Below are positions 25,456 to 35,129 of a stretch of 64,000 nucleotides of DNA, one piece after another. The notes under the pieces were generated by a model that was not told the origin of the DNA, searched no databases, and saw only the letters and a program-made list of their open reading frames with translations. The position numbers and the translations under genes are program-made. The stretch comes from Drosophila pseudoobscura. Its lineage: Eukaryota > Arthropoda > Insecta > Diptera > Drosophilidae. The stretch's first letter is position 1. Each line of letters begins with the position of its first letter. Location: assembly GCF_009870125.1 (NCBI RefSeq), contig NC_046683.1, positions 48,933,869 through 48,997,868 of the forward strand, written 5' to 3'.

Positions 25456-26870
25456 ATGCGTCTTCTGGTGAAATACGCGAACAGGCTGCTGTGCCAGACT
25501 GCAGCACCGGTTCCCCTCCGCCAGAAGGCTTCGGCAGCGGCAACCGGTTCCCTGAAACTGGCGACAAGTGCGCAAACTGAGCCGGAGAGAGTCAACAAAC
25601 AGGTGCTAGCAGCCACATTTCTAATGAGGAATGAATCAGCTAATCCTCTGTTTCATAGGACTCGCCGCTGACGGACACCTTTGGGCGACACCACACCTAT
25701 TTGCGGATTTCGCTCACGGAACGCTGCAACCTGCGCTGTAAGTTTCCAACCAGCCCTACCGCAACAGGTTCTGGGCCAATCGATCGTTTATCAGCGACAC
25801 GACACCCATGCTGACACGATAACAGGCCCAGGGCCTGAAGTGGATGCCTGGCTTAATTAAATGTTGTGGCGAAATTCACAGAAAACATGTGTTTCAGGTG
25901 ACTACTGCATGCCCGCGGATGGAGTGCCCTTGCAGCCCAAGGCGAATCTGCTGACCACTGAGGAAATAATCCGTCTGGCCCGCATCTTTGTGAAGCAGGG
26001 GGTGCGGAAGATACGGCTTACGGGCGGAGAACCCACTGTTCGGCGGGACATAGTCGATATGGTGGCAGAGATGAAGGCCTTGCCCCAGCTGGAGCATGTG
26101 GGCATCACCACAAACGGCCTGGTACTGACCCGTCTGCTGCTACCCCTGCAAAGGGCAGGGCTGGACTCGCTTAACATCAGTTTGGACACACTGAAAAAGG
26201 ACCGCTTCGAGAAGATTACCCGACGGAAGGGCTGGGAACGTGTCATTGCCGGCATCGATCTTGCCGTGCAACTGGGCTACCGCCCGAAGGTCAATTGCGT
26301 GCTGATGCGCAACTTTAACGAGGACGAAGTTTGCGACTTTGTGGAGTTCACCAGAGATCGGCCCGTTGACGTCAGATTCATCGAGTACATGCCCTTCTCC
26401 GGCAACAAATGGCACACAGACAGGCTGATCTCGTTCAAAGAGACGGTAGAGCTGATTCGCCGTCAATGGCCCGAGTTCGAGGCATTGCCAAATGGGCCAA
26501 ACGACACATCAAAGGCTTTTGCAGTGCCGGGGTTCAAGGGACAGGTGGGCTTCATCACCTCCATGACAGAGCATTTCTGCGGCTCCTGCAATCGGCTAAG
26601 ACTCACCGCAGACGGAAACATCAAGGTGTGTCTGTTCGGGAACAAGGAGTTCTCCCTGCGGGACGCCATGAGGAGCGACGTTTCTGAGGAGGATCTGGTG
26701 GACCTGATCGGAGCCGCAGTGCGGCGCAAGAAACGACAGCATGCAGGTGAGCTTGAATGGAGTCCATCAGTGGAGTCACAGAGGAGTACTCACATTTTCA
26801 GCATTCTCCCCCAGGCATGCTGAATCTCTCGCAGATGGAGAATCGCCCGATGATACTCATAGGCGGCTAG
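25456..26870 (+). CDS. Mocs1: MOCS1A, radical-SAM GTP 3',8-cyclase of molybdenum cofactor synthesis
   Basis: Exons 25456-25602, 25659-25737, 25898-26746 and 26815-26870 give 376 aa. The product converts GTP to (8S)-3',8-cyclo-GTP, the first step of molybdopterin synthesis, in mitochondria; residues 1-50 look like a basic transit peptide. The SAM-binding 4Fe-4S motif CNLRCDYC (C-x3-C-x2-C) is assembled across the exon 2/3 junction. A second cluster motif, [18 protein letters not shown], is near residue 315. [10 protein letters not shown] is the family SAM-site motif. This form ends ...MILIGG-stop, the C-terminal Gly-Gly required for MoaA/MOCS1A activity. It uses the downstream one of two acceptors (26813-26814). 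Confidence 0.93.
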
Positions 26871-27448
26871 CCGACACCAGTCTCCAATTTCCCATTGCAA
26901 GCGCTGCACTGCTCCACCATCATCTTCATTCTCATCGTTCACAGCTGCTCCAGGCAGCCCGCCACTGCAGCACCCTCAGCCACGTCAACGCCCAGGGCAA
27001 GGCCCAGATGGTGGATGTCGGCGAGAAGCCAACCAGCACGCGACTGGCCCGAGCAGAAGCCACCGTTATAGTGGGGGAGCGACTCATTCAGCTCATTGCA
27101 GCCAACGAGTTGGCCAAAGGCGATGTCCTTAGTGTGGCTCAACTGGCCGGCATTCTAGGGGCTAAGCGGACATCCGAGCTGATCCCCCTGTGCCACAACA
27201 TATCGCTGTCCTCGGTAAAGGTGAAGGCACAGCTCTTTCCCGAGGAACAGTGCGTGCGGCTGGAGGCTTCTGTCCGCTGCTCCGGCCAGACAGGCGTCGA
27301 AATGGAGGCCCTAACAGCCGTCTCCATTGCGGCCCTCACTGTCTATGACATGTGCAAGGCCGTGTCCCACGACATCTGCATCACCAATATCCGTCTGCTG
27401 AGCAAGTCCGGCGGCAAGCGGGACTACCAGCGTCAGGAGCAGTCCTAA
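25456..27448 (+). CDS. Mocs1: MOCS1A-MOCS1B fusion form (adds cyclic pyranopterin monophosphate synthase domain)
   Basis: Same first three exons, but the last exon begins at 26802, using the acceptor cacattttcag 13 bases upstream of the MOCS1A one. That shifts the frame, bypasses the Gly-Gly-stop, and reads through to 27448: exons 25456-25602, 25659-25737, 25898-26746 and 26802-27448, 573 aa. The added part is a MoaC domain (from about [16 protein letters not shown]), with MoaC hallmarks [21 protein letters not shown] and YDMCKAV and the tail [15 protein letters not shown]1B makes cyclic pyranopterin monophosphate. This parallels the human MOCS1 arrangement, in which splicing chooses MOCS1A or a fusion supplying MOCS1B. 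AATAAA follows at 27459, 11 bases after the stop. Confidence 0.88.
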
Positions 27449-27458
27449 GAAGCGTTCC

Positions 27459-27464
27459 AATAAA
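27459..27464 (+). terminator. Mocs1: poly(A) signal of Mocs1
   Basis: AATAAA separated from the MOCS1B stop codon (27446-27448) by only ten bases, implying a very short 3' UTR. Confidence 0.6.
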
Positions 27465-27754
27465 GCCCCACACAAGTGGTTCATTCTGTTACAGAAGTGG
27501 TTTACTTTCAGGACCAGTGTGTGGTTGTTTGGTAGGGTGTGGTGTGTTATGCGTGAATGACAGAGATTTGGGATGTGAGTGGGCGCGTGAACTTCGCCTT
27601 ACAGCTAAAAATTACATATAACATTAGAACTTCAGTATTCAATCCATGATCCGGGATCGGTTGAGTTATTGTTCGCAAATCTTGGCAGAGTTCATTTCAT
27701 ACATAGACACAATAAATACGCTGCGCAGGCTGGGTTCTCTGCTTTCTTGGGCCT

Positions 27755-28255
27755 CTAGTTGGAGACGAGAACGTTGCGGTTCTCAGACTTGCTGCCGCTG
27801 CTCTCCGCATCCGATTTACCGCCCTCGGCGCCCAGGTGCTCGCCACGAATTTTGATGTTGTGCTCCTCCTTAAATTTGTTCAGCTCCGTGCCCTTTTTGC
27901 TCAGATCCTCAGTGATTAAAGTAATGGTCTGGGCAATGAAGTCCTGGTTCTCCACCAGCTGCGGCAGCACCTCCTTCACGGTTCGCTCACAGAGGACGCC
28001 GCCGATCAGACGAAAGCATTTGCGGTCCGGATCGGCCAACTTCAGTGTTTCTATCACAGTTCTGGGAAAAAAAAAATACATTTTAACATTGTAATGTCCA
28101 CTTGGTGGCCTGCCAGTGACTCACTTGTGCTCCCTCAAGTCCATTTCCAGGGTGTTCAGGTTGTTGGCCAAATTTCGCTGGTCGTTCCGCAGCTGTTGAA
28201 ATTGGGCCACAATTGCCTCCTGGCTGGGCGCTGGTTTCGTTGATTCGGTGCTCAT
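27755..28255 (-). CDS. Pfdn2: prefoldin subunit 2
   Basis: Exons 28125-28255 and 27755-28061 (63-bp intron) give 145 aa. The protein is a beta-type prefoldin: an N-terminal coiled coil (IVAQFQQLRNDQRNLANNLNTLEMDL), a hairpin with the family signature CFRLIGGVLCERTVKEVLP, and a C-terminal coiled coil (TLITEDLSKKGTELNKF). Prefoldin 2 is one of six subunits of the cytosolic chaperone that hands nascent actin and tubulin to the CCT chaperonin. The tail is Ser/Glu-rich, as in other PFDN2 proteins. Upstream at about 28400 there is a block with ATACCGTA motifs shared with two other places in the window. Confidence 0.95.
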
Positions 28256-28400
28256 TATGATGCTCAGTCCTTAAACAGTAACCCCGTGTATACTAAAAGT
28301 ATGTTTCGAAAACTTAGTCGGCTTGTTTAGCACAAGTTCAGAATTTTCGTTCAAAATATGACGGCAAACACGAGGCCAAAAGAGCAAATACGTCACAAAT

Positions 28401-28616
28401 TTTAAAACATACCGTACAAATACTGATGAATTATTAGTAATCAATTTGCATCATATTCCTAGTTTTTGATATTCGGTTGAATATTACCAGCTAGCTAAGA
28501 CCCTCAGCTCTGAACTCGATATTTTATCCTATTGATAAAACAATTTCCCACAAGACTAGTTAACCTTAAGTTCTCACCTTTATTGGATTGTTTATAAAAT
28601 AAGTTTTAAGCAAAAC
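28401..28616. repeat. diverged repeat block, copy 1 (upstream of Pfdn2)
   Basis: Starts with AAACATACCGTACAAATACTGATGA and continues through GATATTCGGT, CCAGCTA, TTTTATCCTATTGATAAA, CTTTTATTGGA and GTTTTAAGC. The same words in the same order occur at about 33045-33275, so the two are old copies of one sequence. Confidence 0.55.
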
Positions 28617-29095
28617 CGGTCAACAACAATTTCCACTAAATTAATTTCCTTACATGGTAACTACACGATAACTCCACATTTGCTACATTTTAACTACATT
28701 GTCATGTAATTAGCAAAGGCGACACCTGAAGGGAAATGTGTGTTTTAAAAATTGTTGCCCGTTTTTTGTATATAAGCCCCATGGAAGCGCCAGTGTGAAA
28801 AACCTCCGCTATTCACTTTTTGAAATGCCTTTTTTTCCGACATTTTTGAAAAAAATTGAGATTTTGATGGCAAGCGATCAGATTTTCGATGCTGATCTTG
28901 AATACTAATTCGTTGTGGCCTGGGACACGGCTCCAAGTGGCATTTCTACACGGTTTCTACATTGGTGCATTGGACAAGACGGTGAATCCTTAAGGCGTCT
29001 TAAATATATTGGAAAATTCTAGAAAAAGCTGTGAAATGTAGAAAATTTGCAAGGTGTGTGCGCTAGATGTGGTGGCAAGAACATCAGTGTCGATT

Positions 29096-29149
29096 AAATA
29101 TACCGTCTCATTTTAAAAACATACCGGTAATATACTGACGGATTCAAGT
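29096..29149. repeat. diverged repeat block, copy 2 (short)
   Basis: AAATATACCGTCTCATTTT, a short spacer, ATACCGGTAATATACTGACGGATTCAAGT: closely similar over about 50 bases to the block at about 33050. Its surroundings (28620-29700) show no gene that I can support, only AT-rich DNA. Confidence 0.5.
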
Positions 29150-29773
29150 ACAAATGGTACAATTACGCAGCACTGCAGTTGAACTGGAACTGGCTATCGA
29201 TTCATCGTGCAACAGCGCGAAACTGTGGGATTGACTTATCGAATTTAAAAAAGCTTTTCAATTAGGTTGTAAGCCCTTTCATTTGGATTTCTATGTAAAC
29301 TGGCAGAGACCATAGCAAATTTCTCCAGCTTTAACTTTATTGTCCCTAATTGAATTAAATTGAAGACTTCTTTGATTTTGCATGCCTCCATGCCATCTTT
29401 GCAGTGCCCCCTGAGATGCGACCCCATTCAGAATAACTCTTCAACGCTGTCATCAATCAACGGCTAACCCCATGGAGTGTCTGTGTAATCTCCGTATAGG
29501 GCAAAGAATGAGTCCACGTCGCTCCTCTGCTTATCAATTCAATTGAAATTGTTATTAATAACAATAAGCATGCTTTATATTACAGCACGCCCCTCCGCCA
29601 TGGGGGATGAGTAAGCACCCAGAGGAGCAGCTCAGCGCAGCTCAGGGCAGCTCAGGGTTCGAGTTTCCAGCTGCTATCATCTGTCTGGATGCCTGGATTG
29701 AGTGGAGTATATGCAAATAAATGCGACACGACACGATCATGTTGTTTACGATCATTAAAAACGTATCAAATAA

Positions 29774-29779
29774 TTTATT
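29774..29779 (-). terminator. Fit1: candidate poly(A) signal of Fit1
   Basis: AATAAA on the minus strand, about 475 bases past the Fit1 stop codon. The stretch between is AT-rich 3' UTR-like sequence. Confidence 0.4.
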
Positions 29780-30252
29780 CTGCTTATTAATTTGTTTAAT
29801 AAATATACAATATATAAAACTGCTGGTTAGTCCACACACAATAAACTGTACGAAGAGTAGTAGTAAAAAAAAAGGCTGATTGTGGGGCTATATCACCCCA
29901 CTTTGGACTAAAGTTGTAGCTTTAACATGCTGCTTGGGGCTTGGGGGCTGTGGGACTGTCGGACTGTTAGAAATACATACACAGAACACAGTACACAGAA
30001 CATTGACTTGGAGTTGGTTAAGATTGCTTCTGGCAAAAGGCACAACATTGTTATCATCAGTGTAGGTCGTTATTAGTCTAGGTATTTGCTGCTCTATCTT
30101 CGTTTCCATTTTTCCATTAACATTTACACATACACACACGAACTCTTTAAATATAGATAAAACATGCGACGAAGTTTGTGCTTGGCACTTGTAAGACTGC
30201 TGCTGTACTCCTCCATCTACATCTCCACCGCTCTATGATTGCTATGATCTCT

Positions 30253-32388
30253 TTACGACCATCCACCCGTCAGCTTGTGGAACATCTCCTCGTTGAGGGT
30301 CTGATTGTTCTCCTTGGAGCGCATCGACATGAAGATGTAGCCGCCAATGAATTCGTGCACCACCTTGCAGTCGGCGGACTGGCAAGAGAATACCACGCTC
30401 TCGTCGTGGAACTGAATCATCATGCACTTGATGCCCCAATTCACATTCCAGGCCTTCATTGTGTTGTAGCGCCAGGTCTTGATGTGGTCGCCCGAATTGA
30501 GGTCCATGCGCATGATGCGATTGTGGGCCACTCCCAGCAGCTCCTCCTTCTTGTGGCCATCGAACTTGATGATGAACAGCGTGACGCCAAAGTCTGGAAG
30601 GGATTGCCAGGCCTGTATGTACCTGAGCTTCGATTCCATCAGCGGCAGCTTCTTCACATTGGCATGCGCCTCCAGTATCCTTTGCACCGCTTTGCTGGAC
30701 AGCTTGCGCAGCATCTTGGGCGACAGGTAGTCCATGGGCTCCACGCTGCGTGGATTGATGGTCAGGGGAGCACCTTGGGCAGGCTTCTGCATCTGCAGCA
30801 GGGATCGAATGCTGCTCACCTCGCTGTCATAGGAGCTGTCGGCTAGAGAACGGCCTTTGGCGGCCAGACGGCAGGCAGCCATCCACTTGGCGTACTGCTC
30901 CTCGTTCTCGCACCGCACCCAGACTTCGCTGTTGGGCCCGCTCCTGCCTTCGGGCGGCACCTCCAGACGAATGGCGAACTTTCCTTGGGCCAAATGAACA
31001 TCGGGAGTCACTTCGCAGCCGCGCAGGTTGATGCTGATGGTGGGAGCACCGCGACGCGAATCCTCCTGCGACTTGTAGAGATGCAAGTGCAGATCCCGGT
31101 AGGTGAAGAAGTAGCGCTTGTAGCCCTTGAGGGTGAACCTCTGTGGCTTGAGGAATCTCAAGTAGTCGGACAGCTCGGGTATCCTGGTTATGTTGCCCTG
31201 ATCTTTGCCATTGCTGGGTCCCTCGAGTGTAATTTGCAGCTCATTCAGAGCTGAATCGATGTCATCCTCTCCGCCATTCTCCTGGCTCGACGTCTCTATC
31301 CCGGAATCTATGCCGGGCGGATGCAGTTCCGTTTGGTGGTTCACTTGGAACTGGAGGGCGGCAAACATGAGGGTCTCCTCCTCGGTGCAGTCCAGCTCCT
31401 CGTTGAGAATAGACCACTTGGCCTGCTCGTACAGCTGATTGATGCGCACCTGGTCGTACTTCGGGTTCAGATCGAAGAAGGTGAAGTACTTGAAGCGCAA
31501 ACAGAGTGTGTCGTACTCCCTCACGCCCTGCTCCATGATGGACAGCGAGGAGTCCAGCCAGCCCACATTAAGGCGTGCCTTCTCCACCAGGGTCTTGGGC
31601 CGCACCAGACGGGCCCGCACGTCCGGACTGGGGGATCGGGGAGAGACGGCCAGGTTCTCCTGGAAGTCGCCGAAACTGGAATTCGAATCGTAGCTGGCGT
31701 ATCCATTGGAGCTGTGCTTCCATGTCCCTGTGGGCGAGCTGATCGGTGTTCCCGGTGCTGTGGCCGCCCTCCTTGGTGTGGTGGCATACGGCGAGGCAGG
31801 GGCACACAGGAGATTGCCATTGTGCGACCTGTCCAGGCTACCGTTGCTACCGTTGTAGGCTGCGGCAATGGGCACAAAGGAGTTGGTGTCCGGGGCGGGC
31901 TGGAGGTAGGACACGCCGTTGGCCTCCGCCACAGGGATCTTCTTCTGTGGAAGCTTCGAGAAATTCTTCTTCAAGTGCTCCTGCTCCACGGGCTTGCAGA
32001 GGGACAGCTCTTCCGGGTAGCGTATGTCCAGATCCTTGCACAGGTTCACCACGGCCCCAAAGGTCTTGGCCGAGAAGTTGACGCGGTAGTCAAGATACCG
32101 CAGATCGGGCAGCTGCACCCTCAGTGTTTTGTGCATGGGTGTAAAGTGGAGGAACGAGTCCGACTGTACTCCGGCCTGGTCCAGTGTGGAGCGTGTCCTT
32201 GTTAGCCAAACGTTCTTGGCGGGCCACCACAGGGCATGGTCCGACCAGTCCTTGGGCATTTCCGGGTCAACAAGCTGGAGCATCACTCCGCCAATGTGCT
32301 GATCTCCCTTCACCCGCAGCGTCTTCTCTACCTGCAGATCTGTGATGAGGATCTGCAGGTTCCAGGTGTTCTCACCGACATGAATCAT
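30253..32388 (-). CDS. Fit1: kindlin / fermitin family integrin activator
   Basis: A single 711-aa coding exon starting [11 protein letters not shown], the conserved kindlin N-terminus; an in-frame TTG six codons upstream is not a credible start. F0/F1 come first, with a long Ser/Pro-rich loop (about 170-270, typical of kindlin F1). The F2 FERM subdomain is interrupted by a PH domain (about residues 403-513, [21 protein letters not shown]). F3 is at the C-terminus, with [20 protein letters not shown] and [11 protein letters not shown]. Kindlins bind integrin beta tails and co-activate integrins with talin. Flies have two, Fit1 and Fit2; I chose Fit1 because CG14995, Gad1 and Faa follow, which are its neighbours in D. 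melanogaster (from memory). The F3 integrin-contact QW pair reads AW here (about residues 645-646). Confidence 0.9.
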   Translation of the reverse strand: MIHVGENTWNLQILITDLQVEKTLRVKGDQHIGGVMLQLVDPEMPKDWSDHALWWPAKNVWLTRTRSTLDQAGVQSDSFLHFTPMHKTLRVQLPDLRYLDYRVNFSAKTFGAVVNLCKDLDIRYPEELSLCKPVEQEHLKKNFSKLPQKKIPVAEANGVSYLQPAPDTNSFVPIAAAYNGSNGSLDRSHNGNLLCAPASPYATTPRRAATAPGTPISSPTGTWKHSSNGYASYDSNSSFGDFQENLAVSPRSPSPDVRARLVRPKTLVEKARLNVGWLDSSLSIMEQGVREYDTLCLRFKYFTFFDLNPKYDQVRINQLYEQAKWSILNEELDCTEEETLMFAALQFQVNHQTELHPPGIDSGIETSSQENGGEDDIDSALNELQITLEGPSNGKDQGNITRIPELSDYLRFLKPQRFTLKGYKRYFFTYRDLHLHLYKSQEDSRRGAPTISINLRGCEVTPDVHLAQGKFAIRLEVPPEGRSGPNSEVWVRCENEEQYAKWMAACRLAAKGRSLADSSYDSEVSSIRSLLQMQKPAQGAPLTINPRSVEPMDYLSPKMLRKLSSKAVQRILEAHANVKKLPLMESKLRYIQAWQSLPDFGVTLFIIKFDGHKKEELLGVAHNRIMRMDLNSGDHIKTWRYNTMKAWNVNWGIKCMMIQFHDESVVFSCQSADCKVVHEFIGGYIFMSMRSKENNQTLNEEMFHKLTGGWS

Positions 32389-32409
32389 CGTCCGTTTCAG
32401 TCGCAATCT

Positions 32410-35129
32410 ATAGCCTATTTCAGATACACAATGATGAGGGGGCGTCGCCGTCCAATACTAGAGTAGCGCCGCGAACAGAACGACCAGCGACCAGCGAACA
32501 GAGTCTAGAAATGTATAGCAACACAAACAATCACCGTCTAAAATTGCTCCCAAACGATGACGTAATCCAACTTACGTTTCAACGTTTCTCCGCAGCTCAA
32601 AAAAAAACTTTTTCCCCGTTTTTGCAATAAATTCGTTCGTTGGGACGGGGAGGGGAGCGGATCGCCCTTATCTCGCCAGATGTTTGCTCTGCTGCTATAT
32701 CCGCCACTCGGTCACTTGGGGCGGGAGGTGGAGATGGAGGAGGAGGAGGGGTAGAGGAGATGTCAGAAGAATTGCTGGGGCTAGCTGCTTGAAGCGAGTA
32801 ATTAATACACGCCCAAGGTTATGATGATGTTTTGTTTCCACAATTCAATAGTAGTTCAATAGTCTTGTGGCGTCGCTCCGCAGCAGCAATGTTTTCCGTT
32901 CCGCGACACGAAATTAATGTGCTTCGCTTCCGAAAATTTATAAATAAAGAAATATATATTTAAGTAAAATACATTTTCAGCAAACAAAACAGCAATGTGG
33001 ACCGCGGATTTATCGAAAAAATATACCGTCTGACCCTCCTAAATATACCGAAACATACCGTCTCATTTAAAAAATATACCGTAAATATACTGACGAGTTC
33101 AAGTTATATTTTACATATTCCATAATTCTGATATTCTGTCGCATACTCCCAGCTATATAGAATATTTAGCCATGCCTACATAATTTTAACCTATTAATGA
33201 ATCAATTTTTTACTCAACTGGCTTATTCTAAATACTTGCTTTTATTGGACTTTGCGTCAAAAAAGGTTTTAGCGAAAATGAGAGCCTTAACCGATTTGAA
33301 AAAAAAAACAAAGAGTGGTGCCCGCCAAATAGAAAATGTTTGAAAGTGAATGAGCGAAATGGATTTAAATTCAATGCATTGGAATAAATGATGCACGGAA
33401 GCATGATTTGAGAATCCGAAAATATATAAATAAAGAAATATATATTAAAGTAAAATACTAAATGCTGGCCATTTTCAGGGTATTGGAAAGGCTCAAATTT
33501 CCGTTCGTTACTTATCGATAGTTGAGTTCACATTTGCACAAAGTTGAGTTATTGATACGTCTAAGTCCAGCAAATTATTAAAATGGTTGATCTACTGATA
33601 ACATTTTTTTATATTTATAAATGTATATATTTGCACATTTTCCCTTAGCCAAAATTTGTACGCGCCTAATTTTGATTTTTGGACAGGGTTGAAATATTTG
33701 GAAAATCGAACAAACGCAACTAAATAACTGTTTAAGAATAGGATCCTTTTCCAGAATCTGATTATGATGACATGTAGATTATTTTATTGGAATTTGTTCA
33801 TCCTGGGGATAAAATGGATGGTCAGTAATGCTAGTTCTTGTTTAGGAAAATGAACAAGCTTGGACTAAACTTAACCGCTATGATCTAATTTAATTATACC
33901 ATACTTGGTGGCAGCCCTATAGCCACCTCGATTTTTAGTCGAAATGCAACCAACCTTCACGCCTTACCGCTTCACACTCTATTCGTAAACAGAGACAACA
34001 AATGTTACGTGGGTGTGTGTGTGTGGAGCAAAAAGCTCCATCGCTCCGGCTGCACAACATGCCTCAAAAGGCCCCAGTCTGTACAGTGGCGACTGTTGTT
34101 GCGAGCGCACCGACTGGGGAAAAACTATTAGTTTTATTAACATAGCACATAGCGGAACATTGTGTAAAGCACGCGCGAGTCTGGTCTTTCGTCTCACTCT
34201 GCTCCACACACACGAACACACGAACAGAGAGAAATACCTGTAAAGCAGGCGAAGACTTCGTTTGTTGGTTGCAAAAAAACGGTGCATGGAAAATTCGAAA
34301 ATCTTTTTGTTTTTGTTAAACAAAGTTTGCTCTTGCGAACCTAGTGTCAACTCAAAACATAGAGCCATAGTCAGCTTATTCAAAAACCTCATTCTTACAC
34401 CAGCAAACCTTACGGAAGGAAGTATACAGAAAACATCTGTGCTCAAAAAATCGATCCAGACAAAAAGTGAACTATTTTTACGGGGTTAACAACAATTCAC
34501 ATTTATTTTTGTTATATTTCGGCTCGCACAATAATTTTAAAAGAGAAACACACGAAAATAGCTTCAGTTTCAGCTACAGTTACAGCTTCACGAGTCGAGT
34601 CGAGTCGAGTGTAATCGGTGTATTACGTTGATAGTAAAAATAAAAGCGCAACAACCGCGGTGCTTAGTCATCCGTGCATCCGTGCGAGAGATAGTGCGCT
34701 GCTGCGAGATTCGCTGAGGAGGTATCTCCCATACGAATTCCATTCGAAGGAACTCCAAGCCTCTCATAATTACGAAATTGCATCAGTTGAAACAACGCCT
34801 ACAACGACACGCCAGTGATTACAACAAAAGCAACAACTACTACATACGTCAGAGACAACAACGTCAAGGCGAATCGGTAACAACAACAACAACAATTACA
34901 GCCACTAGATATATGTGTATATAGAGATATATCGTGGTAACCTGTTGTTTGTTCGCCACTCAACCTCTCTACGTGCCCCCAGCCGCATCTGAAATTGGTC
35001 ATTTGTGAGCGGTTTACATATAGAGAGCAGAGCGTAGACGGAGCGGCAGGCACACCTGTTTGGTGGCGACTGGAACCCGTGGACTGGACTGGGACTGCGA
35101 CTGCACGGGTCACTGGAAAGCAACACACA
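32410..35129. other. intergenic region between Fit1 and CG14995
   Basis: Divergent upstream regions of two genes. Up to about 32990 it looks like Fit1 5' flank and UTR. From 33000 to 33460 there is repeat material. From about 34500 to 35129 there is UTR-like sequence upstream of CG14995, including a GAGTC run near 34595-34610. Open frames near 33979-34446 show no recognisable protein and include a GTGTG microsatellite. Confidence 0.5.
32929..33459. repeat. direct repeats flanking repeat-block copy 3
   Basis: A 44-base phrase, CCGAAAATTTATAAATAAAG followed by AAATATATATTTAAGTAAAATAC, occurs at about 32929-32972 and again, 90% or more alike, at 33415-33459. Between them is the third and longest copy of the ATACCGTCTCATTT block (33019-33275). 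The layout suggests an insertion or local duplication. Confidence 0.55.

Noticed and set aside
32389-32406. Upstream extension of Fit1 by six codons
   Set aside because: The extension starts at TTG, not ATG; the next codon set begins with ATG at 32388 and gives the conserved [11 protein letters not shown] start.
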